64,000 bases of DNA from Candidatus Thorarchaeota archaeon (lineage in GTDB: Archaea > Asgardarchaeota > Thorarchaeia > Thorarchaeales > Thorarchaeaceae), in contig DXJO01000027.1 of assembly GCA_019057475.1 (NCBI GenBank), positions 1 through 64,000 on the forward strand. The letters are read 5' to 3'. Made by a program: the position numbers and the translations under genes. Below are positions 63,295 through 64,000 of this stretch, piece by piece. Numbering within the stretch: position 1 is the first letter of the stretch; each line of letters starts with the position of its first letter. Below the pieces are notes generated by a model that did no database searches, was not told the origin of the DNA, and saw only the letters and a program-made list of their open reading frames with translations.

Positions 63295-64000
63295 TCACCT
63301 CAGGTCATGCCAGGTTTCTTCAGGACCCGTTTCTCCGAGCTCCACAGCTTTTACTGTATCAAGAATTACTTCTTTGATGTCAGACACTGTCATGTCGCGA
63401 CCGCCAAGCCCACCGATGTAGCTCTTGATGATTGGCCGATGTTTGGTGTTGTACATCGTAGCCCGAATGTCGTTTGCCACAGGACCACCATAACCGTATG
63501 AAACAGAACGGTCAAGGGAGGCGAATCCCTTCACACGGCTGCCAAGCTCTCTGATTCTGTCAACCGGGAATGGGCGAATCATTCTCATTCGAGCGTTACC
63601 CACTTTGTAACCCTCCTCACGAAGTTCGTCAATCGCATCCTTGGCTTCTGCTGCGACTGAACCCTGAGAAGTAAACACAACCTCTGCATCATCACACTTG
63701 TAGCAGTCAATGGGACCACCGAAGTACTTCCCAAAGAGTTTCTTGTATTCGCGTTCGACCTCTTCATACACCTTCAATGCATTGTGAGTCCCTTCATGCA
63801 TGGCGTACCTGAATTCCATGTAGTGCTCTGGAAACACGATGTTGCCATGTGAAACAGGGTTCTTTGGGTCCATTACCCAATGCGGTGCCTTGTAAGGAGG
63901 CAGGAACTTGTCAACTTCCTCCGGCTCGAGATAATCGTAAGTGGACAGAGTGTGACTGAGTACAAAGCCATCTGCATTGACCATGACAGGCATCAAGACC
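63295..64000 (-). CDS. porA: Pyruvate-type 2-oxoacid:ferredoxin oxidoreductase, alpha subunit, N-terminus cut by window edge
   Basis: The C-terminal 234 residues are present and the frame runs off the right edge without a start. PVMVNADGFVLSHT, MIRPFPVDRI and LDRSVSYGYGGPVANDI are typical of PorA domains II and III. The stop lies just before the beta start. The gamma and delta subunits expected for this enzyme would lie beyond the edge. A second, different oxoacid oxidoreductase at 16.6-19.2 kb shows the cell uses at least two. Confidence 0.93.
   Translation of the reverse strand, partial: VLMPVMVNADGFVLSHTLSTYDYLEPEEVDKFLPPYKAPHWVMDPKNPVSHGNIVFPEHYMEFRYAMHEGTHNALKVYEEVEREYKKLFGKYFGGPIDCYKCDDAEVVFTSQGSVAAEAKDAIDELREEGYKVGNARMRMIRPFPVDRIRELGSRVKGFASLDRSVSYGYGGPVANDIRATMYNTKHRPIIKSYIGGLGGRDMTVSDIKEVILDTVKAVELGETGPEETWHDLR

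Noticed and set aside
1-64000. CRISPR arrays, rRNA genes, replication origin
   Set aside because: No regularly spaced direct repeats, no rRNA sequence and no origin-type repeat cluster was seen.

Overview
The window reads as a chromosomal piece of an archaeon, most probably an Asgard archaeon of the Thorarchaeota type (an inference from gene content; no rRNA is present). Archaeal markers are a thermosome subunit, ribosomal protein S17e, an ATP-dependent DNA ligase, the archaeal HMG-CoA synthase/thiolase/DUF35 set, a fused phosphopantetheine adenylyltransferase and DUF359 kinase, a DUF2070 protein, and an intron-bearing tRNA-Ala. Promoters are TATA boxes. Asgard-like traits are longin-like domains (one on the cytoplasmic tail of a giant surface protein, one with winged helices), ZPR1, WD40 proteins and a C-terminal domain that resembles a coat-protein appendage. 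Genes are dense, with many stop/start overlaps.

Layout. 0-1.2 kb: a TnpB gene cut by the left edge. 1.3-6.5 kb: a receptor-like surface protein. 6.6-9.8 kb: pterin/deazapurine genes and DNA ligase, divergent from S17e. 10-12.6 kb: a solitary DNA methyltransferase and a metal transporter. 12.6-19.2 kb, minus strand: a TCA-type operon in the order 2-oxoacid:ferredoxin oxidoreductase alpha and beta, fumarase, flavoprotein and iron-sulfur subunits of succinate dehydrogenase/fumarate reductase. 19.4-27.3 kb: thermosome, thioredoxin reductase, a secreted toroid protein, an unknown protein, an AbrB-like protein and an asparagine-synthase-like protein with no glutaminase cysteine. 27.3-30.2 kb: a structured leader followed by HMG-CoA synthase, thiolase and DUF35. 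30.2-34.2 kb: phosphoesterase, CoA biosynthesis, NAD(P)HX repair and a methyltransferase. 34.3-41.2 kb: a five-gene NuoEFG-like plus NfnAB-like operon for flavin-based electron transfer. 41.4-47.7 kb: small regulators, an intergenic region with a promoter but no clear gene, a WD40 protein, tRNA-Ala, ZPR1, a longin-like protein, two membrane proteins and a WD40 relic. 47.7-52.2 kb: a PadR-controlled heterodimeric ABC exporter with three operator-like palindromes. 52.3-54.8 kb: DUF2070 and UbiX. 54.8-60.4 kb: three same-strand genes, an HD-fold protein without its metal ligands and two paralogous eight-zinc-ribbon proteins. 60.5-62.4 kb: a secreted M28 peptidase. 62.4-64 kb: pyruvate-type ferredoxin oxidoreductase, cut by the right edge.

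How the parts fit. The metabolic genes describe an anaerobe running on ferredoxin and NAD(P)H: oxoacid:ferredoxin oxidoreductases make reduced ferredoxin, the NuoEFG/Nfn operon would exchange electrons among ferredoxin, NADH and NADPH, and the fumarase/flavoprotein module handles C4 acids. The best candidates for undescribed biology are the zinc-ribbon-array/HD-pseudoenzyme cluster, the receptor with a longin-like tail, and the structured leader before HMG-CoA synthase. All domain calls were made by eye from translated sequence; no search or structure prediction was run.
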